From NCBI GenBank assembly GCA_029959195.1, contig CP114118.1, positions 372,001 to 436,000 on the forward strand: a stretch of 64,000 nucleotides of DNA. Reading direction: 5' to 3'. A program made the translations under genes and the position numbers. Positions within the stretch are counted from its first letter, which is position 1. Each line of letters opens with the position of its first letter. This DNA comes from Dictyophora rubrovolvata. Taxonomy: Eukaryota; Basidiomycota; Agaricomycetes; Phallales; Phallaceae. The notes beneath the pieces are model-generated. The model was not told the DNA's origin. It saw only the letters and a list, made by a program, of their open reading frames with translations, and searched no databases. Positions 23,501-35,516 of this stretch are shown here, piece by piece.

Positions 23501-26244
23501 ATATCGTTTATACAGCGTTGAATTGAATAAAATACTCATCCACAGAGAGCAGCAAAGAAAAAGAAACGGCTACCTCGGGCAAGAACAATTCGACAGGTCG
23601 TTCAATGCATGCAGGGTGACTGCAATGCACAATCCTCTGTTCACCTCCGCCCGACCCGGCTAATAAACCCATCATGGCCGTTTGCAATGACCCCAACTCT
23701 TCCCCAACCCCACCAAATGAAAAGATCGGGCTTCTGCAATAGAAATGTCTGATGTCAGCTCGAGAGATATTAGGCTTTAGCTTCAATTCCCCGTGTCATG
23801 TGCGCATCTATTTTTGCGAAGCTTTACTGGTAACCGGTAATTTGTGGCCAGTAACTTGTAACTAATCATGTCCAGCGATAGCCCCGGTTTCGATCTCAAA
23901 CGCGCCAGTTAGTCTTGTAAATAATATGAGCCTTGTATGTATGTACATCTCTTTTGTTTTTTTCTTTCTTGTTTTTGACCGACCGATGATACGCAGATGA
24001 TTTAAATCTGTCGAAGAGTACCTTTCTTTCATTAGTTTCTCAGCAATCGGTATCAATAGCTGGAGACATTACTCTAACTATCGTTTATTGGCAGTCGTTG
24101 TGAACGTGGGTGTTCCGGGTAACTTGCATCGAAGAGAATTGAAAAGTTTCTGCGTTTTTCTTTTTTTATTGCTTACGGATTCCGGGAAGAAGGCCATCAT
24201 GATCATCGACCATCAACGATGGTAGTTATCGGTCAAGAACTGCGAGCGTGTGGTTTGATCGACTTTGCTTTGAGCTTTGAATCGCGGTTGCGGTGCATAG
24301 TGTGTAGTGTAAAAAAAAAGCTTCGGACAGGTTGATTATCCATTGTCATTATTAAAGTTTAGTAGATCGATCCTAGAAAACGCTCTTTGTGATTTGGATT
24401 CTTCGCTTCTTCTTCTACGATTTGGCCCTGAACTTTGAATAACGTGGTCGCTCAAGTTGGGCAAAGGCCTTTGACCAATCCGGTAATCTTGTGATGTCAT
24501 GATGTCATAGGACCGTGGGAACGCCGCGTAAGCTGCTTGGATGAGGAGCTCCGCACCGAGTCGGTTTTCCCGTTCAGCATAAACCTGGAATACTGGCCTC
24601 CGTCGGGAGATGAAGTCCTACTATACCCGAACGAGCCATGTCGTTGGTAAATTCAGTGTGGGTCTTCCCTATACAGGTGTAATATAGTGGTGAGGCGAAA
24701 TTGAAGAAGCATCATACAATTTTCCTAATCAGAGTAATCGCCGCTGCACTTATTTTGGTGGAGAAGTCCCCTGGAACACCATCAAACTCGGAAAGACTCC
24801 TATAACACCGCCATTCAACTACACTTGTAAGCTGTTTCAAACCTGAGTGCTTTTTTTCGTAATAACAGGTGATAAGACAGATTTTGTTGGTCGTGCTTAC
24901 TTGAAACCCATTGTGTGCGAAGCACGAGAGTTTTAGTAATGTACCGACCACGTGTGCTGCCAGCCTGCCGTAAGATGTTGATCGCCGAGTAAGAGCAAGT
25001 CAAGGGCGAGGTGGAGTGCGCATCTATACGACAACATCTGGTTATCCGTCTCGAATCTCCAGCTTCAGCTTTAGTCATTCGTTTGTGTACGCCTTAAGCT
25101 TAACTTGAGGCTTCGAAGCCTGAGGCCTGAGGTTTTATTTACTATGAGTGTTAATACAGCCCCATTAATGATGATGACGTGTGTTCGGAGCATGCCTGAA
25201 CCTGAACGTGTCCTGTGTGATTGACGTAAACAAACAAACAGACAAACGCAAACTTTTACGCCCACGTACGATGTGTTCTTTTTCAAAGTCGATTGTATGT
25301 ATGATTTTCCGTGATTACAAGCCGTGGCCAGCCACACGGTGTCCAGTACCTTCTTGAATATCGGAGGTTGGAGCGGGTTCGGATCCACTCGGACCTCGTG
25401 TAATATTCGTTCAGCCGTCCGCGTCAGCCTTTCAGGTAATTAAAGATCAATGAATTCAACAAAAGCCGCATTTTCCATTGGGTAATAAATAAAAAAAATG
25501 TTGGCGCGAGTCGTAAATCATTTTCGTGACAAATGTGATTACATAATGCGCGGTGACGGTGACTGAGTGACAAACAACCTTGAACGCTGTTCATCACCTC
25601 TGTCTCTCAACTTCTCACACCTTCCGTTCCATTCCATCTTCACATTTTCTTTACCAACCCTTTTTCCACACCCTACGTACAAAAGGAAAACAGTAGGCTT
25701 GCGGCGGAAACCCCTTCACCGGCTTTTTACTCCCTTTTTTAAAAACTTTGAACGCAAGACACACTCTTACCGCTCGCTCGCTTTCGTCACGCCACAAGAC
25801 ACCTCGCTGAAATTGTTATTTGACAAGTGAAAGTGACAAAGAGTGCACGACAGATATATCCTATTCATGCTTCGTTCGTCCACCGATACTGGAGATTGTC
25901 ACAGTTTTCGTACCAGTGTTTGTGTTTGTAGGAAGATTCAGTGAGTGTGTTTTTATCACCTTGTCAATGAGCCGTTCTAACTCTTTCCTCCTCTCCCTTC
26001 TCACTTTTTCTTTATCTGTGCACCTTTTTTGGTTATCGCCGTCCATTTTTTTTTTCATTTGTGTCCCTTGCCGTTGGTGTCTTAGTCCGGGAAGATCTTG
26101 ATTAGAATTCTTCCCTCCTCAATTAAATCAACCCCACAACCCATCAATCAACATTCTCGCTCCAAACATTCCAGCTTTTTAGCGAAGACCAGCTATCCAA
26201 TATCCATATTCAACGACTGGACTACACGTCAATAACAATACAAG
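20559..26244. other. Long stretch without a supported gene
   Basis: About 5.7 kb with only short, overlapping open frames on both strands and no recognised domain. It holds AT-rich tracts (20940-21020), poly-T runs (22079-22090) and pyrimidine-rich sequence near 25600-26240, probably the eIF5 promoter and 5' UTR. A frame at 23508-23786 (minus) has balanced composition and could be an unrecognised exon, but nothing joins it. No RNA gene was identified by eye. Confidence 0.5.
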
Positions 26245-27699
26245 ATGGCTTCTGGACCTATTGTCAACATTCGTCGCGATGTCGATGTGAGCTGGCATCT
26301 CATCTTAGTGCTTTGGCAACAGTTGACTTCTTTTTTCTTGTTAGGACAAGTTTTACCGTTACAAGATGCCTGTTTTGATGACCAAAATAGAAGGCAAAGG
26401 GAATGGCATCAAAACTGTTGTCCCCAATATGTCTGACATCGCACGTGCGCTAAGTCGGCCTCCGACATGTGAGTCTGCTCCATACCATCATCGCCACAAG
26501 CTTCTGAAAGCGATCGATTTCTTTTTTCATCTTACAGATCCTACAAAATTCTTTGGCTGTGAGCTCGGTGCGCAAACGACGTTCGATGACAAAGGGGATC
26601 GGTATATTGTCAACGGCGCACACGATGCCACAAGACTCCGTGAACTGCTCGATGGATTTATTGACAAATTCGTACTGTGTGGGTCTTGCAAAAACCCCGA
26701 GACTGAGCTTGTTCTCACCAAGAATGATGAGATTTTCCGTGATTGCAAGGCATGCGGACAGCGCAGTGGGGTAGATATGAGACACAAACTTACTACGTTC
26801 ATTCTGAAGAACCCTCCCAAGAGTTTGAAGAGTAAAAGGAAAGGAGGCGATGCGGGTAACGCTGCTGGAGGTGTTGGATCTCCTTCCGAGGCGGTTCATA
26901 ATGGATCTGGTGAAGGAACGCCAGAGAGGGACGAGTCCGACGATGAGCTGACGAAGAAGATCAAAGCTGAGGCTGCTGAACTTGCCCCGATCCCTACTGA
27001 GAAAGACGAAGATTGGTCCGCCGATACTTCTGCCGAAGCTGTTCGTGCTCGGACCAAGGACCTTGAAAGTGGGATGAAGAATCTTCTCTTGGTTGGCGGG
27101 GATGATAGCGATGAGGACGGCGGAGATAGTCCGTATACGCAGCTTGCTCTTTGGGCCGAAGAGCATCGCGAAGAGGCTACGCCTATTACTGTGTATAAGA
27201 AATGTCAAGAGCTGGGTATTGAGAAGAAGCATCGTACGGTGTTGATCCTGGTTGAGACTCTGTTCACGGAGCATATTGTCAAGGAGATTCCCAAGTACGC
27301 GCCGCTGTTTGCCAAGGTATGTGATACGGTTTTTGTCTCCTAACAAGAATGTTTATCATCGTTGTTGTTCTAGCTCGTGACTTCGGAGCGGCACCAGAAG
27401 GCTCTTTTGGGAGGTGTAGAACGAGCTGTTGGTGTCCAACAGGCTCTTCTTATTCCTGCAGTTCCCAAGATTCTCATGGCATTCTATCAAACTGATATCC
27501 TGGAAGAAGAGGTTATTAAACAGTGGGGAACACACGTTTCTAAAAAATATGTCGAGAAGGACGTAAGCAAGAAGGTTAGAAAGGCTAGTGAGCCGTTCCT
27601 GAAGGTACGAGAAATCCTTGCTCTATTCTTTCAGCGTATAACCGGTGGTTGTTCTAGTGGCTTGAAGAGGCCGAGGACGATGATAGCGATGACGAATAA
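26245..27699 (+). CDS. TIF5: Eukaryotic translation initiation factor 5 (eIF5)
   Basis: Five exons join in frame: 26245-26286, 26345-26468, 26538-27316, 27374-27604 and 27658-27699, giving 405 aa, the normal size for fungal eIF5. eIF5 is the GTPase-activating protein for eIF2 in the 43S/48S initiation complex and also organises eIF3 and eIF1 contacts. The N-terminal domain opens [13 protein letters not shown], which includes the conserved arginine region needed for GAP activity, and continues [20 protein letters not shown]2-C2 zinc site follows (CGSC ... CKACG). An acidic linker leads to a C-terminal W2/HEAT domain that ends in the acidic-aromatic tail [13 protein letters not shown]. The short first exon and intron after codon 14 are supported by exact family similarity across the splice. 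This is a single-copy housekeeping gene and looks intact. Confidence 0.96.
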
Positions 27700-28534
27700 A
27701 GTCGAGGACCATTGTCGACCTTCTGGGCTACCACGCCTGTAGTTATCCATAGACAATTAGCTCCCCACTCGTTCCTCTTAGCTTCTTTTTTCATTTGCTA
27801 CGTATCTCCAAACTCTTCGTCTCTTTAAGTTTCCGTGTCTCTTTTTGATCTGATCTAAATTCTTTTCCCTGCTCCATTTCAATCGGCCATTGTTGTCTCT
27901 TCCCCACTCTTATCCCAACCCAATTTTTTTTCTTTTACCCTTTGTCCGCCTCGTAACTGGAGGTGTCCTCTAATTTGCTAGCTTTTTGTTTGGAAACATC
28001 TACGTAACTTCCCACACGCCTAGTAAATATCTATTTGTCCGTGTCAGTTCGTCTTATGCCTTGTCTTTCTTGATATGGCCTTGACTGTCTAATACGAGCC
28101 CCGTGATCTATGTGGTTTGTTATTTATGTTTGCGATGTGAAGTTGGTGTTGGTGTGGTGCATCGCGGAAGCAGTTTCACACCGGAGTCCGATTGTCCTTA
28201 CACCTCGATCTCTCTTCTCAACCATTGGTTCACACGAAATGGTTGTTACACGCTACATATGATTCTGATTTGAGAAAGTTTATCAAGCTTTGACATTGCC
28301 GTTTGTTTGGTTATATAACTTGCCTTGGGAATACCAACCGGTTTGCACTCGTCTTTAACTTGCTTTTCCACTGTCAATTGGTTCATTGAGGGCGAATTTG
28401 CATAACTTCCAATGTATGTGTTAACCTTGTGTCAAGTCGTATCACTCGAGTTGTATTTCTTGGTCTTAGCCCTTTACCACACAAATAACTTTGCACCGTA
28501 CTACTAGGATTGTCCACCTTCTCCTTACTTCAAC
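27700..28534. other. Intergenic between eIF5 and thiolase
   Basis: Pyrimidine-rich 3' UTR-like sequence follows eIF5, then the promoter side of the thiolase. No gene, repeat or RNA was recognised. Confidence 0.6.
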
Positions 28535-30444
28535 ATGATGCAACAAACTTCCACAAAGCAAAATCTCAAAGCCAGGACATTCATTGTCGGAGCTGGATCT
28601 ACCGCTTTCATCAAACCGAGAGGGACAAGGACGACGGAGGACGTGAGATTCTACTCTTGTGCTGTGTAACGAGGCTAGATGACAATAACTTGCTTTTGTA
28701 GATGGGATTAGAAGCGGCTACGAAAGCATTGTTAGATGCTGGAATAACGTATGACGATATTGAGGTTGCATTTGTTGGTTTTGTACGTTCGTCCTCTTTG
28801 GTTCAGCTGGTTTTCGCGGTAGAATGAAATGGATGACGATTCTAGTGTTATGGGGATTCTACGTCCGGACAACGGGCGTTGTATAATCTGGGAATGACAG
28901 GCATTCCTATCACGAATGTGAACAATGTACGTGAGAGCGCTTGGCTCCCAAGTCCCTTGTGGACTTAAAACTTTGTATCACTCACAACGTTGCGTCTGTT
29001 TTCCCAGAATTGTTCTACGGGATCAACCGCGCTCTATAATGCTAATATATGGGTTAAATCAGGAGCTGCACAATGTGCATTAGCATTAGGCTTTGAACGC
29101 ATGCGTCCCGGATCATTAGGAACAAACTTCCCTGATCGTCCTAATCCAATGATGCCTCTTCATACAATGGCCACGACGCTCGAAGAGACGACATCCATAG
29201 GCGTTAACCACGGTCCATCAACAGCCCGCCATTTCGCCAATGCTGCTCAAGAATATTTTGATAAATATCCAGGATCGAATGTCGGCCATTTAGCGAAGAT
29301 TGCGGCTAAGAACCATAAGCATTCTGTTAAGAACCCTTATTCTCAGTTTAGAGATGGGTGGACTGAGGAGCAGGTTTTGGCTGCTCCGAAGATTAACAGA
29401 CAGCTTACTAAGTTCATGTGCTCTCCTACTTCGGATGGTGCTGCGTGTTGTATTGTCGCTTCTGAAGAGTTTGTGAGAAGTCGTGGGCTTGAGAATCAAG
29501 CTATCGAGATTGTTGCGCAGGTGTGTACTGCATACTCATGAAGTTGTTGTATGTTTATTGAGTATATCTTTAGACTCTTGTTACAGATGAGGCGGATACA
29601 TACGAGAACAAGAGCTCGATGGATTTGGTTGGCTACAGCATGAGTAAACGGGCCGCTGATGAGGCGTTCGCCCAGGCCGGATTTAAACCCGGCGAAGGAA
29701 GAGACCAAGTAGGCGTGATCGAACTACATGACTGCTTTGCTGCCAATGAGGTTCGTGTAGCTTATAGTCTCTTGTTTCGCGTTGTTCATCCTAGATCTTC
29801 TTTAGCTCATAACATACGAAGCTCTTGGGTTCTGCAAGAAAGGAGAAGCACATAAACTTGTTGAAAGAGGCGATAATACCGTATGTCGTACTTTATGTAG
29901 CTTTCGTTTACCTTAATCCATCTTGGTAGTACGGTGGAAAATGGGTCATAAACCCAAGTGGTGGACTCGAAGCTAAGGGTCATCCGCTCGGTGCGAGTGG
30001 ATTAGGAATGCACTTTTATATTACCAGTGTGTTCATTATAACTTCCCTTTTGAGTGATGGATGCTAAACACTCTTCTCTATTCTCTTTTAGATCAACTTC
30101 GAAACTGGGCAGGGCCATTGCAAGCACCGGGCCTTTTTGACACAACTGACGAACGGGGTAAATATGGGTTGGTGCATAACATAGGTTTAGGTGGTGCCGT
30201 TGTTGTATCATTATTGCGACGGCCCGAGTTTTGGAAAGAAGGTGGAAACGATGGGAGAACGAGGTAGGCAGTGGATCATGTTCACGTGATAAGTGAGAGT
30301 GATTGACCCGTACTCATTTGTTCACCCTTCAGGGTGGGATATAATCATGCTCATGAAGTGCGGTCTATCACCAAAGCTGATGTTGATAAGGTCAAATCGA
30401 AGAAGAATAGCAGTCAGTTTATCTTGTCGTTTGCCAAGCTGTAA
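28535..30444 (+). CDS. SCPx-type thiolase (3-ketoacyl-CoA thiolase), peroxisomal
   Basis: Nine exons join in frame: 28535-28642, 28702-28782, 28846-28926, 29008-29520, 29574-29750, 29806-29880, 29930-30026, 30092-30263 and 30333-30444, giving 471 aa. Thiolases cleave 3-ketoacyl-CoA to acetyl-CoA and a shortened acyl-CoA in beta-oxidation. Visible motifs are the nucleophilic cysteine in [24 protein letters not shown] and the C-terminal [14 protein letters not shown] active-site loop, all in the SCP2-thiolase pattern. The protein ends AKL, a canonical PTS1, so it should enter peroxisomes. The SCP2 lipid-transfer domain found in animal SCPx is absent, as in many fungal homologues. The exon 5 acceptor (TTTAG at 29573) was chosen because it keeps [12 protein letters not shown] in frame. 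The second ATG at 28538 is an equal start candidate. Confidence 0.92.
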
Positions 30445-32046
30445 GAATCAGGTCACAGGTGCCAGATGCTACGTTCGGGATTTTTGAACCGGATGTTTCG
30501 TGTGGATTTTAGCTTCTTAGTATCTATGTGTTTTATATGTCACTTTGTATTGCATATCTGTATAACCACTGAACATGATTTTTACCCCTGCTTTACCCTT
30601 GCTTCGCGGTTGCTGCCGAATGAGCCAAGTTTTGGGGCATCACGGTGACGCTTGCAGTCACATGATCCAGACGCTCAAACTCATTCATCCAACTGCAAAG
30701 CGTATCAACTGAAAAGTTCTGAAAACTCGAATTATCATTCAACCTGGAATTAGATTATGAGAACGTTGCGCGTTAGAGTAAGTACATGAACATACTAGCG
30801 CTGATCTAATCAAGTGGCAAGCAGGTCACGGTAACATCACTTCTAAGGCCAGCCCTATGATCATGATATATAAAGCTTCTCGACGCCAACTCATGATACA
30901 TTCGATTACAAATACTCATATTTCCATTAAACGTTTTCAGAATGACTAACGGTGCTGTCATACCTCAAGGAATGTAACGCCGCGACAAGTCCAGCGCGAA
31001 AGAAGGTGCCAAGTTCAGTTTTTCAACGCTATGAATTCATTACCTTACTAATGACAATATTAGTTGCAAATTTCCCCCCTCTCTTGCTGGACTTTTCTTC
31101 AACTGTTACTCCCGTAAAAGCTCAGACTATCGACTTGATCCTTAGTATTGATGTTCCTCCTGAGAGGGTCTGAGAGGTTGGTTGTGGCACATCAGAATGC
31201 ACTCTGTAAAGTGTGACCCTATTTTATTAATTAATCTACCTGTACTCACATTGTCAGGGGTACGCTTGCACGAGCAATAGATTCATCGGCTAAATTATTT
31301 GCATGTGAGCATACTCATTTTAAAATTTCTGTCCCAACAAATTTTTATTGATTGATGAAAATGAAGATATAGTTCAAGTGATAGAACGAGAAGATTAAAT
31401 AATGTACAGACAAGCTCGACCAAAATTAGACCCGGGTGCAATGTGTGCCACCGCGTACTTTCCCATTCTAATCCATTCAAAGAAATATTACCCCTTGGAG
31501 TTGGAGTTCTTAAATGATTTAACCACAGGGAAGCGATGAGAAGCTCGATGTAGCACACATGATTCACATGACTGTTGAAATCAGAAAACAGCCGATCGGA
31601 ATCCGGAGCCTGAGGTGAGATGAGCATCACTTTACGCTCCCCCGCATGAACAATTAAACCTACAAATCTGACCGAATCGGCGGGAAGATATTCTCATAAT
31701 GCTCAGTTTCTCATATGCTGGAGGGGGTTCACACAGAGGAGTTCTAGATCCTAACTTCAACGGACTCGGACTTAAAGAAGGAAGTTTTTTTTTCGTAAAA
31801 CGGCGTGAATTTATAGTACACGATAGATTAATGCATAAGATAGACTACTCGTATGCCCAACCTAATTTTAATGCAAACAAAAGTGAGATAGAAAATGACG
31901 TAGTTGACTGTCTCCTATGGGAGTACTCCTACAGTAATCTTTGAAACAGCGACGACGAAATTCGTGATCGTGAATGTTTTGAGACAATGTAATGGGAAAA
32001 CCGGAAGGTATGCGTATCTAACGGTAAATGCGAGAGACTGGATTGT
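30445..32046. other. Intergenic between convergent thiolase and aquaglyceroporin
   Basis: Contains only the 3' ends of two convergent genes and short open frames with no recognised similarity (for example 30952-31173, 31295-31630 and 31699-31944). No repeat or RNA gene was recognised. Confidence 0.55.
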
Positions 32047-33584
32047 TTATACATCTTCAATTGCATTAGGAAAGCCTCGTCGAGCAGCTGATTCCGCCCT
32101 CATGTGGTGGGCTCTAGCGGCCGCGTTTGGAGAGTTGATTACACTGTCACCTCCGACGAACAAGAAAACATCATATACCAAAGCTCCGACGATACCACCG
32201 GCGAAAGGAGCAATCTAGATAGGAGAATCCATAGGCATTTATGAAGCAAGTGTGGGATTAAACTTACAACAGGACACCAAAGCCAATATTGATTGCGGAA
32301 TGTGAATACTAAGACAAATTTTGTAAATAGCTCAGGGAAAAAGAAATGATTTCATCTTCACCTCCTTTTCCATATCCCGCCATGGCAGTTAAAATTCGGG
32401 GGCCCAAATCACGAGCCGGATTGATAGCATATCCTTAATTAACTCGAACATCAAATGGAGATTTTCAAAATTCCATGATAAAATTTACCAGTCTGTGCAC
32501 CGAAAGCCATTCCAATACCTGTTACGAGAAGGAATAAGCCCACAGGAAGAAGGCCAGGACTTGGGGCAAGGTTTTTCTACGATGAATTGTTGGCAAAGAT
32601 AATGAAATTGATATGAAGATGAGAACACACTTGATCAGTAATAGCGAGAACGCCGATAAGAAGAATGCTAGCTCCCAAGAATTCATCAAACCAAGCAGCG
32701 GCTGGACACTTTATGAGGGATGGTATTTCTTCAATAAAGTATCCTCAACGTACAATTTGGCAAGTAGCTCAGCTAGTGAAAAAAAGATGATTTAAATTAA
32801 GACTTGGGTTTGTTAATTGTTCAGTTTACGTACTGCGTATGTAGCAAACAATCCGCCGGTTCTAGAGACTGTACGAACACCTTTACCTTCAAAGGCATCG
32901 ATAGCATGGAAGTAATTTGCATAGAGAATAGCCGCCCCGAACAAAGCACCCAAAAGCTGTGCAAGAATATATACTGGTACTTTCTTCCAGGGGAACCTTC
33001 TTGTGACGGCGAGAGCCAAAGTAACCTGAAGGGTATCGAGGGGTTATTATCGAGTGCATTTTCTGTACTGCCTGTATAGCAATAGGACGTACAGCGGGAT
33101 TCAAATGACCCCCGGAGATACCACCAGCTACCCAGACGCCAACTGCGACACCGATACCCCAGCAAAATGCAATTGAATTATAGTCCTAAAATGAACGAAG
33201 TAAGACACAAGTTTCGTAAGCATGTGAAACACGAACGCCTTTAGGAGAAGGGGCGACATTTGTGCTTGAACTAAGCACAACCTAAGGCAAAAAATTCAAT
33301 GTATATTCTCACTGTCAAGTAAAATAACTACATACTTGGCAAACAACACCATCACCAAACAAGATTAGGATCATAGTACCGAAGAATTCCGCGAAGAACT
33401 CTCTGAAACGGTACCGAACACGGGTCCAAGCATTGGGGAACTTGGTATAATGTTCTGTCAGCTCCTCCATAGTTTTGGTATCCGTCAACGCCGGGGGACC
33501 GGTAGCGCTAGCAGTGGTCGACCGTGGCGAGACAGCTTCATGGAATTCATGACTACCTTTCTCATTCATGTTATCGCTGGACAT
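32047..33584 (-). CDS. Aquaglyceroporin (MIP family channel)
   Basis: Nine exons on the minus strand join in frame: 33584-33336, 33281-33237, 33185-33093, 33025-32834, 32708-32631, 32576-32489, 32433-32362, 32308-32268 and 32214-32047, about 341 aa. MIP channels pass water and small solutes such as glycerol across the plasma membrane. The first pore half has GGHLNPA and the second has [10 protein letters not shown]. The Asp after NPAR (NPARD) is the mark of GlpF-like aquaglyceroporins rather than strict water channels. Six hydrophobic segments surround the two half-helices. The N-terminus (about 70 residues) is hydrophilic and Ser/Thr-rich, possibly regulatory. Exon 5 begins TGTCCAGCC; this acceptor is the least certain splice. 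The gene looks intact. Confidence 0.9.
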
Positions 33585-35516
33585 GACTGCTAGATTGGTT
33601 CGTCACTGTACGAAAAGAGATACGTCAGGTGGATATGTGATCTGACAAAACATTTTCCCTTGAGCTTGTGCTTCTTATATATATGAAAGCAGCGGTAGTA
33701 ATTCATTAGGTAAACAAATTGGCTTTTCTGAAGCAAAAATGAAATGGGGTGAATAAGCAGAGAAGGAGTCCCGTGAAGGAATACTTATGTACATACTATG
33801 GCTTGCATCAATCAGGGTAATAGAAGGGAGAGGCACCATACATATCAGAAGACCTCAGCTGGCGTCCGGGGGTAGGAGAAGTCTCGTCATTTCACGTGCA
33901 TCCGCCCTGCGCGGCACATCGGGACTCGGTCGGTTTTGCGCAACCGTACACAGTCGATGTTCTTCATCACCTTGAAGTTCCACGCTGCCCACCCGTTTCT
34001 GGTATAACAATTGATTATATCGATTATATCAAAGTGTGTCTTTTAAGGGCGTTGGATTTTAATAACCCCCGTGAGAATATATTCCTTTTTAAGCACGTCG
34101 GATTTTACAACCGAATAGAACGAAGTTTTCGCCGCTACAGGAATCAGAAGGAATCAAAAGAATATAGCGGTTCGCTCTCACAAAAGAAGCCGACAGAGTT
34201 CAGTCTATACATAGCACCCGCAGTGATATGCATTTGGAAGAACCTCGCTGTGCACTCGACGGAGGTATTGCTCCTGAAAACACCACGGACGGATAAGAAT
34301 AAAAACCTCTTGAGAGAGCGGTCTCTATCTATATCTGACCAGCTGCGCAGACCATGGAGGATTGATCCCTTCTGGTGACCCGTTAACCATATATAGTGGC
34401 TCGTAATCATTCACCCAATGGTTCATGAGCAGCAGGCAGCGTCCCATGACCTCTCGTCTTTACGTTTTATTGGAAGGTGTGCGCCTCGGTTAGTTGACAG
34501 CGGATCTGGCGTAGTTCTGCATCCATATAGTAATGGTTCCGGAATTTGATCTTCAGATAAGCTCTCTGGTTACGCCGACCAGGTCTAGAGCGGGTTCAGA
34601 AATTTTGAAAGTTAAGGCGTCAGAACGTACGTGTCGTTTATACCTCCTGATCATGAGCTGGGCTGGCGTCACTGCAGATCATGTAAGGAATAGACAAGAA
34701 AAAAATTGAAAAGTTGAAGCCAAGACAATGAGCTTCACAACTACAGTCAAAATGAACTCGAACTTTGAAAAACTAAAATGGCTAAACCTGTTGACTGGTG
34801 ATTAACAAATAAAAGGAAATTGACAGTCCTCGTCCAGTCACAAGATCCCAAGCCAGAGTCATAATAGAGCTTTGAGCTAGCAAGATGCTGGATACTATAA
34901 TTCGGCGGATCCTCATATAATGAAATTGTAGTCGTCGTATCAATTTTTCCAGTTCAGCCACAAAGCGTCCGATTGACGTGTTTGGCTTTGAGTTCACGAT
35001 GGCAGAGAAAGCGGACCAAAAGCGGATGTGATGAAGGAGAGGCGTTACGTTTTGTTACGTAATGAATGTCACCCAGGACTCCACTCTGTTTCGACAACAT
35101 ATGTTGTAACAACATAAGCTTGACAAGACATGACATACGCAGTTCTCCAACAACTTTCTATCAATTCGATGCCAGCTGAATTCACGACTGATTTACTTTT
35201 GCCCTCAATTACAGTTAAATGTTAAATGTCGAATATTAAAATATGGGGCTTGGGTCCCAGTAGGCTCCACCGTTGTTCTACCGTTCCAGTGCCCGTTTAA
35301 GCATTTAGCATTGAAGGATTTTTGTCTGCGTTTTGCAAAGACGGACTCTCGGATTATATCGACGGCCTCCAATCTCTCAGTCCCCGCGCAAAGGTGCTCC
35401 CTGGAGATCCGAGGTTACATTTATGTAACAGGTTTTCGGGCTTGTTCGGGCTCCTCAGGCTTGTTTATTCACTTCGTGACATCGTGATATGTACTACTTC
35501 ACGCCCTACGTTGAGT
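33585..35516. other. Intergenic between divergent aquaglyceroporin and transporter genes
   Basis: Divergent promoter region of 1.9 kb. The open frames at 33787-34378 (plus) and 34782-35136 (minus) have no recognised domain and no matching splice partners. Nothing else was recognised. Confidence 0.5.

Noticed and set aside
23508-23786. A 92-codon minus frame with balanced composition
   Set aside because: No family was recognised and no convincing splice partner was found; it is mentioned only as a possibility in the gene-free stretch.
26450-27346. A 298-codon minus-strand open frame
   Set aside because: It lies opposite the conserved eIF5 coding exon and has no recognised similarity; it is a shadow frame.
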